Below are positions 51,861-60,846 of a DNA stretch of 64,000 bases, one piece after another (within the stretch, counting starts at the first letter, position 1; the number at the start of each line of letters is the position of its first letter). This stretch comes from Ktedonobacteria bacterium brp13 (GTDB lineage Bacteria > Chloroflexota > Ktedonobacteria > Ktedonobacterales > Ktedonobacteraceae): positions 5,993,485 to 6,057,484 of the forward strand of contig AP024096.1 in NCBI GenBank assembly GCA_015099395.1, given 5' to 3'. Below the pieces are notes generated by a model, which ran no database searches, had not been told where the DNA came from, and was given only the letters and a program-made list of their open reading frames with translations. The position numbers and the translations under genes were made by a program.

Positions 51861-54104
51861 CTAGCGGCCGCCTTTCTTTTTACGGTTACGGGAACGTGAT
51901 TGCTGCGAACGTGCATTCACAGGGCGGAAGGATGCGCGTTCACTGGAAGTACCTGGACTATCGTCATACGCCACCTCATCAGGGATTGGAAAATCTTCTT
52001 CGTCCACGCCAGGCGTATAGCTATCGACATGCGGCTCATTATCAAAAGGTGTCTGCTCCTCTTCCAGGTAAGGCATATCGGCATACGATGTAGCGTTAGC
52101 ATCGACATCCTGATCGAGATCGAACGGTATACGCTCTTCGTCTTCTGTGTAGGATGGGTTGCTTTCCTCAACAAGATCGTCAGACGTTACTAACTCTTCT
52201 GGTTCCTGAGGTTCCTGAGGTTCCTGAGGTTCTTCTGGTTCCTGCTGGTTGTATGCATCATTGATGGCAGGTGTCTTGCTCAATTCCTCCTCAACTGGCA
52301 CTGGAGCAGCGGGTGCCTCATCTTTCATAATCGGCGTTATAGGAACCTTAGCGGAGGCAAGTTGTTTAAGGACTTCTTCACGCGAAACGCGCTGTGTACG
52401 CTCATCGAGCTCATTAAGCTCATTGGTCGTCTCCAGGGGCTCTGGCTCCGGACTGATAGGGATTTCAGGGTCAGGAGTCTCTGGAGTTACCGGTAGGTTA
52501 GCAGGCGTCGGGTATGTCTCACGGGTATGCTCTGGTGGACGTGGTATTGCCGATGTGGCAGATGTGGACTGTGAGGATGGTACAGCAGTATAGGGACGGC
52601 TATCGCGCATGGTCATACGACGGCGAATGGCCGGTAAAGCACTGGCAGTATCATCATCATCGACATCTTGTACGGGCTGGGTATAGCGAGTACCCACTGT
52701 ACCTGTCTGGTTGCGTGGTTGCATTATCCGTTGAGCACCTGTGCTGGTTGCACCTGAGCCTGCCTGGGCTGGGACGCGGCCAGAGGTGCTGGTCGGCACA
52801 TGCCCGCTATTGGACTCCGCGTTAAAGTCCATGGTACTCTGGCGGCGTATGCGAGGAGCCGAAGCACGTACATTTGGCACGACCGAAGCAGGAAGAAGTG
52901 AATAGTCGAAGACCACTTTCACCGCACGGCTCTCAGACTTATTCGTTGCTGTGAGGAGCGCATTCTTATAGTTGTTGAGTGCGAAGTGATGAGAGATGAG
53001 TTGTTCAGGATTGATGCGCCCACGCTCGATTAGCTCGGTTACGACATCAAAAGTCGAGCGTCGTTCGCGTGTATCGAGCGGCCATGACTCAACACCATGA
53101 GTCGTACTACCAAGCAAGCTAATCTCCTGGCTCCAGAGCGGAGTGAGATCGATATTCATCATCCGGCTATTCAGGCCCACCAGGATTACAGCACCACTGG
53201 AACGTGTCCAGCGTAGCGCATGATGCAGTGTCTTGCGCTGACCGATCGTATCGTAGATCACATCGTAACCACCGAGCAGCGTCTGATTGCCGAAGAGACC
53301 ATGGTAGAGTCGAGCATTGGTGGCGTGTTGTACACCTGTATAGGAGTCATGGGGATAAATAATATGTGTGGCTCCCTGGCGCGTCGCCTGCTCAACCTGG
53401 AAAGGATAGCGAGCCAGGACACTGATCTCAGTACGAGGAATAAGCGTACTCACGATCTGTTGTGTCAGCAGACCGACCGTGCCAGCGCCAATAATCAGAA
53501 CGCGATCACCGGGTTGTGGAAGATGACGCAGGACAGCATGCATCGCAATCGAAGCAGGCTCAAGCATCACCGCCTGCTCGTCTGTCAGCGTTTCAGGGAC
53601 ACGATAGAGTTGTTGTTCATGGAGGAGCATCTCCTCACTCCAGCCACCGCCGAGTGGTTGCTCAGCCAGGAACGCCCCTTGCTCGCACAGATTAAAATGA
53701 CCGGCAGCGCAGGAATGGCAGAGAGGTTGCACACCAGCGGTCAAGCAATTCGGCATGTTTTGCAGAACAACGCGATCGCCAACATTCAGATGGCGTACAT
53801 CATCGCCAATCTCAATCACCTCACCGACCACCTCATGGCCGGGATAAAAACGCCTGCGATCAGGGCCGGCAGCGGTTGCAACACGGATATCACTCGTTCC
53901 ATAGAGTTGATGCAGATCCCTACCACTGATGCCCGCCAGGCGATTGCGTACGCGGACCCAACTGCTCTCCGGGAGCGACTGACGTGGCAAGTTCTGAACC
54001 TGTAATGGCGAGTAAGCGGAAAAATATATGTCACGATAAAAGCGACCAACGAGCTGCGTAAGCAGAACCTTTTTGAAGTCGAGATCCATCGTCGAGGTCC
54101 ACAT
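51861..54104 (-). CDS. Alcohol-dehydrogenase-like (MDR) protein with long disordered tail
   Basis: 747 aa. Residues ~20-405 are a zinc-type medium-chain dehydrogenase: YPGHEVVGEVIEIGDDV, GDRVV, a four-Cys structural lobe (C-x9-C-x2-C-x7-C), MLEPASIAMHAVLR, and Rossmann VLIIGAGTVGLL. The usual catalytic CG-x-CGSD segment is AGISGRDLH: the zinc-binding Cys is Ser. Residues ~405-747 form a Pro/Glu/Ser/Thr-rich low-complexity tail with EPQEPQEPQEPEE, ending in a basic SRSRNRKKKGGR. Such a tail is not normal for the family. Confidence 0.85.
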   Translation of the reverse strand: MWTSTMDLDFKKVLLTQLVGRFYRDIYFSAYSPLQVQNLPRQSLPESSWVRVRNRLAGISGRDLHQLYGTSDIRVATAAGPDRRRFYPGHEVVGEVIEIGDDVRHLNVGDRVVLQNMPNCLTAGVQPLCHSCAAGHFNLCEQGAFLAEQPLGGGWSEEMLLHEQQLYRVPETLTDEQAVMLEPASIAMHAVLRHLPQPGDRVLIIGAGTVGLLTQQIVSTLIPRTEISVLARYPFQVEQATRQGATHIIYPHDSYTGVQHATNARLYHGLFGNQTLLGGYDVIYDTIGQRKTLHHALRWTRSSGAVILVGLNSRMMNIDLTPLWSQEISLLGSTTHGVESWPLDTRERRSTFDVVTELIERGRINPEQLISHHFALNNYKNALLTATNKSESRAVKVVFDYSLLPASVVPNVRASAPRIRRQSTMDFNAESNSGHVPTSTSGRVPAQAGSGATSTGAQRIMQPRNQTGTVGTRYTQPVQDVDDDDTASALPAIRRRMTMRDSRPYTAVPSSQSTSATSAIPRPPEHTRETYPTPANLPVTPETPDPEIPISPEPEPLETTNELNELDERTQRVSREEVLKQLASAKVPITPIMKDEAPAAPVPVEEELSKTPAINDAYNQQEPEEPQEPQEPQEPEELVTSDDLVEESNPSYTEDEERIPFDLDQDVDANATSYADMPYLEEEQTPFDNEPHVDSYTPGVDEEDFPIPDEVAYDDSPGTSSERASFRPVNARSQQSRSRNRKKKGGR

Positions 54105-54324
54105 AGTGATATCATACCTTTATCTAGGAAATAGAGAATTCTTCCTACAGTTATAAACGAGCATAGGTCACCCTTTTCGTTTGTCGGCAGTGTAACATGG
54201 GAAAGCAGCCATGGTCAAAGTAAGTAGGAAGAACGCCTGAACAAGCACAAGTTTGTAATGGCTGTTGTATTGTACAGCATATAGTAATACACAAATGGAT
54301 ACGCGATTGCGAGCAATCAGACAA

Positions 54325-55569
54325 TCAGTCAACGCAAGGAATGAGCACCCTGAACTCAGTATTGCCGGGTTCGCTACAGACATGGATTGAACCATTATGT
54401 GCCAGCACGATCGACGAAGCAATCGTCAGACCCAGCCCGGTTCCGATGATCTGAGCATTGGTTGAAGAGCGATGGCGACCACGATAGAAGGCATCAAAGA
54501 TATGCTCAAGGTCCTCGCTCACGATCCCCTCACCATTATCGATGACACAGAGTTCAGCCATACCCTGATGCTTGTTAAGGTGCAGCGTAATCTGCCCTTC
54601 CGGAGCTGCCTTCCCATATTTAAGTGCGTTATCGAGCAGAATAAATATGAGCTGCTTGATACGATCCCGATCGGCCTGTAGGCCCAGGCGACCCTCAGCC
54701 GCCATATCCAGTGCAATCTTGCGTTCATCGACCACGCGTTTCTGCGCCTGCGAGACCCCTTCAATCGCCATATCCAGCAGATCGACATATTGAAATTTTA
54801 ACGGATGCGTATCATTCAAGCGTGCGACCGTCAGCAGATCATTGATCAAGAGCGTCATACGCTCCGACTCATTCTTCATACGGGACAGAAGACGCTGCAA
54901 CGTCTCTGGATCGTCCTTTGCCCCACGTAGCAAAAGCTCAGTGAAGCCGCGAATAGAGGTTAGCGGCGTACGTAATTGATGAGAAGCATCGGAGAAGAAC
55001 TGCCGAAACTGCTCCTGAGAAGCGGACTGAAGAGCCTCCGCACGCTCCAGCCGTTTCGCCATCTCATGTAGACTCCCAGCTAAGCGATCTACCTCATCCT
55101 GAGGAGGGAGGCGAACGAGCAAGCGATCACGCTGTTCGAGGTCTCCAATAGCAATGGCCTGAGCCGCATCAGTCACGCGAGCGAGTGGATGAAGGAGATA
55201 GGTCGTAATACCAAAAGTGAAGGCTGAACCTACCACAATCAAAGCAATAATAAAGAGATACGAGAGTGCAGGCGAATTGTACTGGCTAAAGAGGAGATAA
55301 GAGAAGAGTACCAGCAGGGTAAGCAGTAGCGTGAACGTGAGCGTCAATTGGGCACGCAGACTGAGGAAAGGTTGCAGCCAGAGAGGAGCATTATGCCGTG
55401 AAAAATGCTGGTTGGGGGCATTCTTCAAGCGCTGAGTAACCTGCTTATCACGAGAAGATGACGAGTCAAGCAGGTATAACTCATCTACTGAGGGAGAACC
55501 TTCCCCCTCAGGCGAAAAATGCTGAGCTGATACTTTGTTTGTTTCAATGGCTTTCTGCTCTGACATCAC
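54325..55569 (-). CDS. HAMP-containing sensor histidine kinase
   Basis: 414 aa (GTG 55569 or ATG 55566). Cytosolic N-terminal stretch ~70 residues; two membrane helices (~73-94 and ~101-126) with almost no outer loop, suggesting membrane sensing. HAMP at ~127-180; HisKA with DASHQLRTPLTSIRG (His197); HATPase with LLDNALKYGKAAPE, DNGEGI and GTGLGLTIASSIV. It follows the regulator gene (same strand, 133 bp apart), with a dispersed repeat between. Confidence 0.94.
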   Translation of the reverse strand: MMSEQKAIETNKVSAQHFSPEGEGSPSVDELYLLDSSSSRDKQVTQRLKNAPNQHFSRHNAPLWLQPFLSLRAQLTLTFTLLLTLLVLFSYLLFSQYNSPALSYLFIIALIVVGSAFTFGITTYLLHPLARVTDAAQAIAIGDLEQRDRLLVRLPPQDEVDRLAGSLHEMAKRLERAEALQSASQEQFRQFFSDASHQLRTPLTSIRGFTELLLRGAKDDPETLQRLLSRMKNESERMTLLINDLLTVARLNDTHPLKFQYVDLLDMAIEGVSQAQKRVVDERKIALDMAAEGRLGLQADRDRIKQLIFILLDNALKYGKAAPEGQITLHLNKHQGMAELCVIDNGEGIVSEDLEHIFDAFYRGRHRSSTNAQIIGTGLGLTIASSIVLAHNGSIHVCSEPGNTEFRVLIPCVD

Positions 55570-55605
55570 GATAACGCTCCGCTTGACGAATAAGCTATTT
55601 ATGCC

Positions 55606-55690
55606 CTAAGATCTTATTTCGCAAACCAGCGCGACCGACGTCGCTACTGCTTTGCACTCTACGCACTCAAGTTTTCGGATAAGTAGTAAG
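55606..55690 (-). repeat. Dispersed repeat family 1, copy D
   Basis: On the minus strand: CTTACTACTTATCCGAAAAC, TTGAGTGCG, TAGAGTGCAAAGCAG, TAGCGACGTCGGTCGCGC, and GCGAAATAAGATCTTAG. Its ends and order equal copy B. It lies between the response regulator and kinase genes, inside their presumed operon. Confidence 0.75.
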
Positions 55691-55702
55691 TAGTATGAGA
55701 CA

Positions 55703-56452
55703 TTACCCTTTTAATACGTAGCCGACCCCACGAACCGTCACGATTAAGCGAGGAGAACTGGGTGAATCTTCAATCTTTTCACGTAAATAACGGACATATA
55801 CTTCAATAATATTGGTTTCGCCCAGGAAATCATAGCCCCAGACGCGATTTAAAATAGTCTGTCGATCGAGCACCTGGCGAGGATGGCTCATAAAGAGATG
55901 TAACAGATTATATTCTGTTGCTGTTAACTCGATTAAATGGCCAGCACGTGTCACCTCGCGAGTAGAGGTATTCATGTGGAGATCGCCGAATTGCAAAACC
56001 TGACTACTCTCATCAAAGCTCGCGCTACCGGGAGTTGACTTCGCGCGGTTCTGACGACGCAAGATAGCCTTAACACGCTCAAGTAACTCATAGAAATCGA
56101 AAGGTTTCGTAAGATAGTCATCGGCTCCTGTCTGCAGGCCCAGGATACGATCCCCGACCTCATCCTTCGCTGTTAACATAATAACAGGGACATCGCGCGT
56201 CGTCGGATTACTACGCAAGCGCCGACAGACCTCAATACCATCGATCCCTGGCATCATCACATCGAGAATGACTAGATCGGGATTGATGCGTTGAGCTAGC
56301 GCAATGCCCTGCTCGCCGTCCGAAGCGGTCTCAACCTGAAAGCCCTCATAGCGGAGGCCAAGACGAATAAGTTCAATAATATTGTCCTCATCGTCAACGA
56401 CAAGAACCTTCAATTGTGGAGCCTGGTTCTCCTGGCCGGTGCCTTGCTGCAT
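55703..56452 (-). CDS. OmpR/PhoB-type response regulator
   Basis: 249 aa from ATG 56452, chosen because AGGAGA lies just upstream (the longer frame to 56485 lacks one). Receiver: VLVVDDEDN, Asp64 in VILDVMMPGIDG, Thr in MLTAKDE, Lys in YLTKPFDFYEL. Winged helix with ELTATEYNLLHLFMSHPRQV, TNIIEVYVRYLREKIED and VRGVGYVLKG. Partner of the HAMP kinase downstream. Confidence 0.95.
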   Translation of the reverse strand: MQQGTGQENQAPQLKVLVVDDEDNIIELIRLGLRYEGFQVETASDGEQGIALAQRINPDLVILDVMMPGIDGIEVCRRLRSNPTTRDVPVIMLTAKDEVGDRILGLQTGADDYLTKPFDFYELLERVKAILRRQNRAKSTPGSASFDESSQVLQFGDLHMNTSTREVTRAGHLIELTATEYNLLHLFMSHPRQVLDRQTILNRVWGYDFLGETNIIEVYVRYLREKIEDSPSSPRLIVTVRGVGYVLKG

Positions 56453-56955
56453 AACATCTCTCCTGGTGATCTCTGATGACATCATAATGGAGTCACATTC
56501 ATGGCTCAGTGACGCTCACTTATGCATACTGTTGAAGTCACAACGTAGACAAAATCCATGAGCTACTCGAATCCATTTCTCTAAGCTTCTGTTTCTAACG
56601 TTCATTATAGTAACGCTAGAATATCACTGCAAGATGTAAAGGGGAGATGATGGATCATTCTCAGCATAAATTAATCAACGGCGATAGGTTTAGCATACTA
56701 AAGAGCATTTTTAGAGGAGGAGAGAGAGGATGCGTTTTGGATTGAGCGGCATTGCCATTGACATGCATTCTCTACTGATATATCCTAACACTAGTGCAGT
56801 ATATTGAGAGCGGAACGTATTGGCGTGAAACGTGTATTTGCTACCCCAGTCTCTCCTATAAGGGTACACTGCATCAGTGAAGAGCTTGTAGGTTATGTAA
56901 AAGAGAAGGCGTGAACATTCAGTCACTTTGCCCCTAATGAAAGGTCCCAGCTATC
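56453..56955. other. Divergent intergenic region with a promoter and possible small ORF
   Basis: 503 bp. TTGACA (56758-56763), 17 nt, TATCCT (56781-56786) is a good plus-strand promoter for the Rrf2 gene, 163 nt ahead of it. A 25-codon ORF (56730-56807) has a strong AGAGGAGG 9 nt upstream but overlaps that promoter, so it is unproven. Nothing else is seen. Confidence 0.5.
56730..56807 (+). CDS. Possible 25-aa small ORF
   Basis: ATG 56730 follows AGAGGAGG (56713-56720) and reads 25 codons (MRFGLSGIAIDMHSLL...) to TGA. No homologue is recognised. It overlaps the candidate promoter at 56758-56786, so it would need an earlier transcript. Confidence 0.2.
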   Translation: MRFGLSGIAIDMHSLLIYPNTSAVY

Positions 56956-57396
56956 ATGAAATTAACAATGAAGGGCGATTACGGCCTGAGAGCCATGCTC
57001 GATATGGCAGCGTACTATGGGCAAGGGCCGATTGAAAGCGCGGATATTGCAGCCAGACAACACATCCCAGAGCAATACCTGGATCAGATTCTGATGGTTT
57101 TGCGGAAAGAAGGTCTGGTAAAGAGTATTCGTGGACCTAAAGGTGGTCATATGCTGGCGAAAGCGCCAGGTCAGATCACGATGGCCCAGGTGATGCAGGC
57201 CCTTGAAGGGTATGTTCCACCCATGGAATGCCTGCCGAATCCGGATTTTTGCAAGCTATCACCTGGTTGTGCCCTGCGCGACGTCTGGCAACAGATTGAT
57301 ATGCTGACCCAGCAGATTCTGACATCGACAACTATCGAAGAGCTGGCGCAACGGCATCGTATAGGTAGCGCCGAAGAGACGATGTATTATATCTAA
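56956..57396 (+). CDS. Rrf2-family transcriptional regulator
   Basis: 146 aa. Winged helix with MKLTMKGDYGLRAMLDMAAY, HIPEQYLDQILMVLRKEGLV and SIRGPKGGHMLAK. The cluster region has three Cys (C-x6-C-x5-C, in PPMECLPNPDFCKLSPGC), close to IscR's C-x5-C-x5-C. It could bind an iron-sulfur cluster, unlike CymR, which lacks the Cys set. AAAGG precedes the ATG. A cysteine-synthase-like gene lies 580 bp downstream, so sulfur or Fe-S control is a reasonable inference. Confidence 0.9.
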   Translation: MKLTMKGDYGLRAMLDMAAYYGQGPIESADIAARQHIPEQYLDQILMVLRKEGLVKSIRGPKGGHMLAKAPGQITMAQVMQALEGYVPPMECLPNPDFCKLSPGCALRDVWQQIDMLTQQILTSTTIEELAQRHRIGSAEETMYYI

Positions 57397-57553
57397 TCTA
57401 GAGCTTATAATTTAATCTAGAGCTCATAGCTCATCCATAGTTAATGTAAATGAGATCTACTCCAGTGACTGAACTCGCCAGTAGGGAGTAAATGGAGGAG
57501 GCGGGCGCGCATAAAGATGTGTCAAGAGCACATTGGTAGCATGCAAAAGGGGG

Positions 57554-57952
57554 ATGGTGCACGTGGCTGAAGCATGGGAGAAGCGCAAACTGATAGCTAT
57601 TGTCGAGGATGATGCTCATCTGGCCGCAATGTTGTCGGATATGCTCAATCTCTTCGGTCAGTGGCGGCTTCAAATATTTTCAGATGGGCAGACCGCGAAA
57701 GACCAACTACCAGAGCTTGGAGCAGCTCTTATACTCCTGGATGTAGGATTGCCAAACCTGGATGGTGGTTCGCTCTATAAGATCTTGCGTGGGCACAGCA
57801 ACACGAAGAATACCCCGATTATTGTAATCACCGGTATCCATGATTGGGAATTGCATCGTATGGGATTGCAGGCCGGCCTCCTTCTACGCAAACCATTTAA
57901 CCTGCAAGAATTACTAACCATCATTCGTGCTTTATTGCCAGAAGAAGAATAA
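57554..57952 (+). CDS. Single-domain response regulator
   Basis: About 132 aa. Receiver only: AIVEDDAH, Asp63 in ILLDVGLPNLDG, Thr in VITGIHD, Lys in LLLRKPFNLQEL. No output domain. The start is unclear: ATG 57554 is adopted, but TTG 57533 and GTG 57563 (GGGGG 10 nt upstream) are possible. The kinase partner is not adjacent. It lies 28 nt before the cysteine-synthase-like gene. Confidence 0.88.
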   Translation: MVHVAEAWEKRKLIAIVEDDAHLAAMLSDMLNLFGQWRLQIFSDGQTAKDQLPELGAALILLDVGLPNLDGGSLYKILRGHSNTKNTPIIVITGIHDWELHRMGLQAGLLLRKPFNLQELLTIIRALLPEEE

Positions 57953-57980
57953 CACAGCGGAAAGAAGGCTAGCAACATCT

Positions 57981-58967
57981 ATGGTCCACTGGGCAAAAAA
58001 CGTGACCGAGCTGGTTGGTCGTACCCCTTTAATGGAGCTACAACGCTTCTCCTCACGGGCACAAGAAGAGAATTGGAGCGTAGGGGAGGCCGGGAGCGAA
58101 GTGGTGGCAAAGGTGCTAGCCAAGCTAGAGATGTTTGGTCCTAGTGGCAGTGTCAAAGATCGTACCGCGCTCCAGATGGTCTACGAAGCAGAGATACAAG
58201 GTCTCTTACGACCTGGTAGCACAATTATCGAGCCGACCAGTGGTAGTATGGGGATCGCGTTGGCCTCGGTCGCGGCTGCGCGTGGATACCATTGTATCCT
58301 GACAATGCCTGACACGGTGAGTATCGAGCGGCGTCTGCTCATTCAGCGTTTAGGTGCCGAGATCATTCTCACCCCGGCCGCCCAGGGTATGCGTGGTGCC
58401 ATCAACAAGGTCATCGAGTTACGCACCACCGTCCCTAACATGTGGTATCCGCAGCAGTTCTATAATCAAGCCAATCCCCGCGCCCATCGGGATGGGACCG
58501 CCATAGAGATCTGGGAGCAGACTGCCGGGACTGTCGATATCGTTGTGATCGGTGTTGGCACGGGCGGCACGCTCACCGGAGTCGCTGAAGGCTTACGCGC
58601 CCAGAAACCTGGTGTCGAAGTCATCGCAGTCGAGCCCGCGTCCTGCGCAGTCCTCTCTGGTGGGCGGCCCGGTCCCCATCGTATTGAAGGACTGGGGGCA
58701 GGCTTCATTCCTGACACCCTGCGTGTCGACCTCATCGATCGTGTCGTAACAGTGACCGATCAACATGCCGTAGAGACAGCGATCCGCGTCATGAAAGACG
58801 AAGGGCTCTCCGTTGGCATCAGTAGTGGCGCAGTTGCCTGGGCCACATTGCAAGAGGCGCGCAAAGAACAGAATCGCGGAAAAGTCATCGTCACTATCTT
58901 CCCCAGCGCCGCAGAGCGCTATCAGCAGACCATCCTCTTCGACGATCTACGAACGAGTGCTCGCTAA
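57981..58967 (+). CDS. Cysteine synthase-like PLP enzyme
   Basis: 328 aa from ATG 57981 (GAAGG upstream). Fold-type II PLP enzyme: VTELVGRTPLMEL, Lys in GPSGSVKDRTA, GVGTGGTLTGVAEGL (phosphate loop), EGLGAGFIP and GISSGAVAWA. The substrate loop that normally reads TSGNTGIAL is TSGSMGIAL, with the PLP-contacting Asn replaced by Ser. It may be O-acetylserine sulfhydrylase or a relative (cystathionine beta-synthase branch); the change leaves this open. Same strand as the response regulator. Confidence 0.88.
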   Translation: MVHWAKNVTELVGRTPLMELQRFSSRAQEENWSVGEAGSEVVAKVLAKLEMFGPSGSVKDRTALQMVYEAEIQGLLRPGSTIIEPTSGSMGIALASVAAARGYHCILTMPDTVSIERRLLIQRLGAEIILTPAAQGMRGAINKVIELRTTVPNMWYPQQFYNQANPRAHRDGTAIEIWEQTAGTVDIVVIGVGTGGTLTGVAEGLRAQKPGVEVIAVEPASCAVLSGGRPGPHRIEGLGAGFIPDTLRVDLIDRVVTVTDQHAVETAIRVMKDEGLSVGISSGAVAWATLQEARKEQNRGKVIVTIFPSAAERYQQTILFDDLRTSAR

Positions 58968-59318
58968 ATAGTCCCTACTTTTCTTACATACCTCTATTCA
59001 CGAACAGCTGCTCAAAGTAGCAGAGAATGCATGGCAGGTATAGCGTGCTGCAGCCACATATAAAAGACAACGAAAAAAAAGTAACCATTTCTTTGCTTGT
59101 TCGTATTACATAATGCATAGCATATGTAAGATTTCAACTAGCCTGCTATGTAAAGGGATGGATAAGGATAGATAAGGATGAGACGTAGCGAATCTCGCTG
59201 AAACTTTGTCACTATTCAAGGGATCTAATCCGTTAGAATAAGTATGGGTTATCAGCTTCCATCCTCGTTGAGGAGATATGTAACAGGAGTCAGTGACCCA
59301 ATCCCTTAAAAGGAACTG
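58968..59318. other. Intergenic region upstream of the leader ORF
   Basis: About 350 bp, AT-rich in the middle (59070-59110), with GGATGGATAAGGATAGATAAG near 59156 as a short direct repeat. No terminator, RNA gene or clear promoter is found. AAAAGGA at 59308-59314 serves the leader ORF. Confidence 0.45.
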
Positions 59319-59348
59319 ATGATGCGAAAGATTTGGGGTATTTTATGA
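59319..59348 (+). CDS. Candidate 9-aa leader peptide coupled to the membrane protein
   Basis: ATG ATG CGA AAG ATT TGG GGT ATT TTA TGA encodes MMRKIWGIL. It is preceded by AAAAGGA, and its TGA (59346-59348) overlaps the next ATG (59345-59347) as ATGA. The main gene has no ribosome site of its own, so translation may be coupled. Confidence 0.45.
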   Translation: MMRKIWGIL

Positions 59349-60178
59349 TACAACCAGTAAGGGACACGTATCGCTTTAATCTGGCACGGTTGCAATATAT
59401 ACGTATTCGTAACCTGGGCTGGCTATTTTTTCTTGGACTGGTTGTATGTACAGTCGCGTGTGTTATGTGTGGAGTATGGATCTGGACGACCTATGCGCAT
59501 GATTTTACCTTCTATTTAAAGTGGCAAGATGCACTGGTTGCTTTGTCCTGGTTTGTAGCCTTCATTGCACTGGGAGGTGCGGTCCTGGTTATGTGTTTCC
59601 TGCATGCATTGCGGCAGGGTTACACAGCGGGGATGGTCACATTTGAAGGGACGAACACATTGATCGTCCGTGATCTCTCACCCGAAAACATGAAGAGTAT
59701 CTTCTGGTTAATGAATGGAGCTTTCTGGAGCTTTGTCGTCACACTGATCGGGCTGGTCCCTGCTATCCTGGTTGGCTGGACACTCCATATTACGGATCCC
59801 GTCCTGATGGTCGTCACCACAGGCATCGCCGTACTCCTGAGTAGCGCAGGTCTGGTCCTGAGTATTGGCGCGACCGTCATAAATATCGTCGGCATCTTTG
59901 GAGGTGTTACCCTTGGACAGCGCCTGGGAGAGAATCGCAGCTACAAGCTCAATGGGCAGATCAGTATGCGTATCGACGACTTTATCCTGACTGTCAGCTA
60001 TCCTGGTCATCCTGAATCGATGGTTGATCTCAACCTGCTGACCGCCGAAGACCAGAAAAAGTTGTTGGGTCTCTTGCATAAAAGATGGATCGACGCTGAA
60101 CAGGTCTGGAATCCTATGCTTGGCGAAGAGATTGCGTATGCCCTGCGCTGTGCAGAGCAAGGACTGTTTGTCGCATAG
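59345..60178 (+). CDS. Four-helix membrane protein, unknown function
   Basis: 277 aa from ATG 59345 (ATGA overlap with the leader ORF; TTG 59333 is the other choice). Hydrophobic segments lie at about 25-45, 60-82, 120-143 and 150-188. A C-terminal cytosolic beta-rich part has YPGHPESMVDLNLLTAEDQK. No family recognised. Confidence 0.75.
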   Translation: MIQPVRDTYRFNLARLQYIRIRNLGWLFFLGLVVCTVACVMCGVWIWTTYAHDFTFYLKWQDALVALSWFVAFIALGGAVLVMCFLHALRQGYTAGMVTFEGTNTLIVRDLSPENMKSIFWLMNGAFWSFVVTLIGLVPAILVGWTLHITDPVLMVVTTGIAVLLSSAGLVLSIGATVINIVGIFGGVTLGQRLGENRSYKLNGQISMRIDDFILTVSYPGHPESMVDLNLLTAEDQKKLLGLLHKRWIDAEQVWNPMLGEEIAYALRCAEQGLFVA

Positions 60179-60275
60179 AGGCAGGAGTGGAGGCGGTTCT
60201 GCCATCCTATCTTGCCTCCTTTATCTGCGTAAAATGTGTTATTTTTCGCCCGTAGAAAAGTCGTAGTAAAAAGTA

Positions 60276-60304
60276 TTGACAGGCTTGCATAAAGGTCGTA
60301 TAAT
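60276..60304 (+). promoter_or_regulatory. Perfect consensus sigma-70-type promoter
   Basis: TTGACA (60276-60281), 17-nt spacer, TATAAT (60299-60304). Transcription would begin near 60311, about 685 nt before rpoB and with no gene directly after it. Confidence 0.85.
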
Positions 60305-60310
60305 TGTAAC

Positions 60311-60520
60311 TTGCCAGTGTATGTATACTGATAACAGCAGGGTTATCTCAGTCGAAAAGCACTGGTGGCCGTATCAGCCAAGTGACAAGAGCAGGACCAG
60401 GACGAAGAGAGACGCACAAAAAACACACCACTCCCCAGCAAAACATGAGGATATAGCAATAAAACCACAGAAGTTGGACCTTTAACCCTTATCCGAGACC
60501 GTACGAAGCGGGTTTTTTAA
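60311..60520 (+). ncRNA. Candidate structured RNA or rpoB leader
   Basis: Downstream of the perfect promoter. CCAGTG (60314) pairs with CACTGG (60360-60365), enclosing GATAAC/GTTATC (60330-60347). The segment ends with AACCC...GGGTTTTTT (60487-60518), a possible terminator. No known RNA family matched by eye (not SRP, tmRNA or RNase P). Confidence 0.35.
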
Positions 60521-60809
60521 GAGAATTTGGGTGAAGGCGCGATGTGGTGTTTTTTGCTGTTTTGTGGTCTAGCTTTATAAGAGGACACCACGTCCTCTAT
60601 TCCTAACAGACGTTATTTAATACGCCGCCTGTGTCCCTGGCAACAAAATTTGAATGTTTGTTTGTTTGTTCGTTAAGTGTTGTCTTCCTCCAGCAGAGGA
60701 GATAGGGGGCTTAGTGAACGTAAGCAAAAGCGATCGATTGACACACAAACCAATCAGCAGGCTATGGCAGAACAGGCAGGCGGATGGATTGTATATGTAG
60801 AGGTGTAGG

Positions 60810-60846
60810 AGTAACCGCTCGATATGTGTGTACGCGGTTACTTTTA
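60810..60846 (+). terminator. Terminator-like hairpin in the rpoB leader
   Basis: GTAACCGC (60811-60818) pairs with GCGGTTAC (60834-60841), flanked by A and T, followed by TTTTATTAT. It is 150 nt upstream of the rpoB ATG, so it either ends the upstream RNA or serves as an attenuator. Confidence 0.65.

Noticed and set aside
60276..60485. 69-codon open frame upstream of rpoB
   Set aside because: It begins inside the -35/-10 promoter, so the start codon would not be transcribed from it; no ribosome site.
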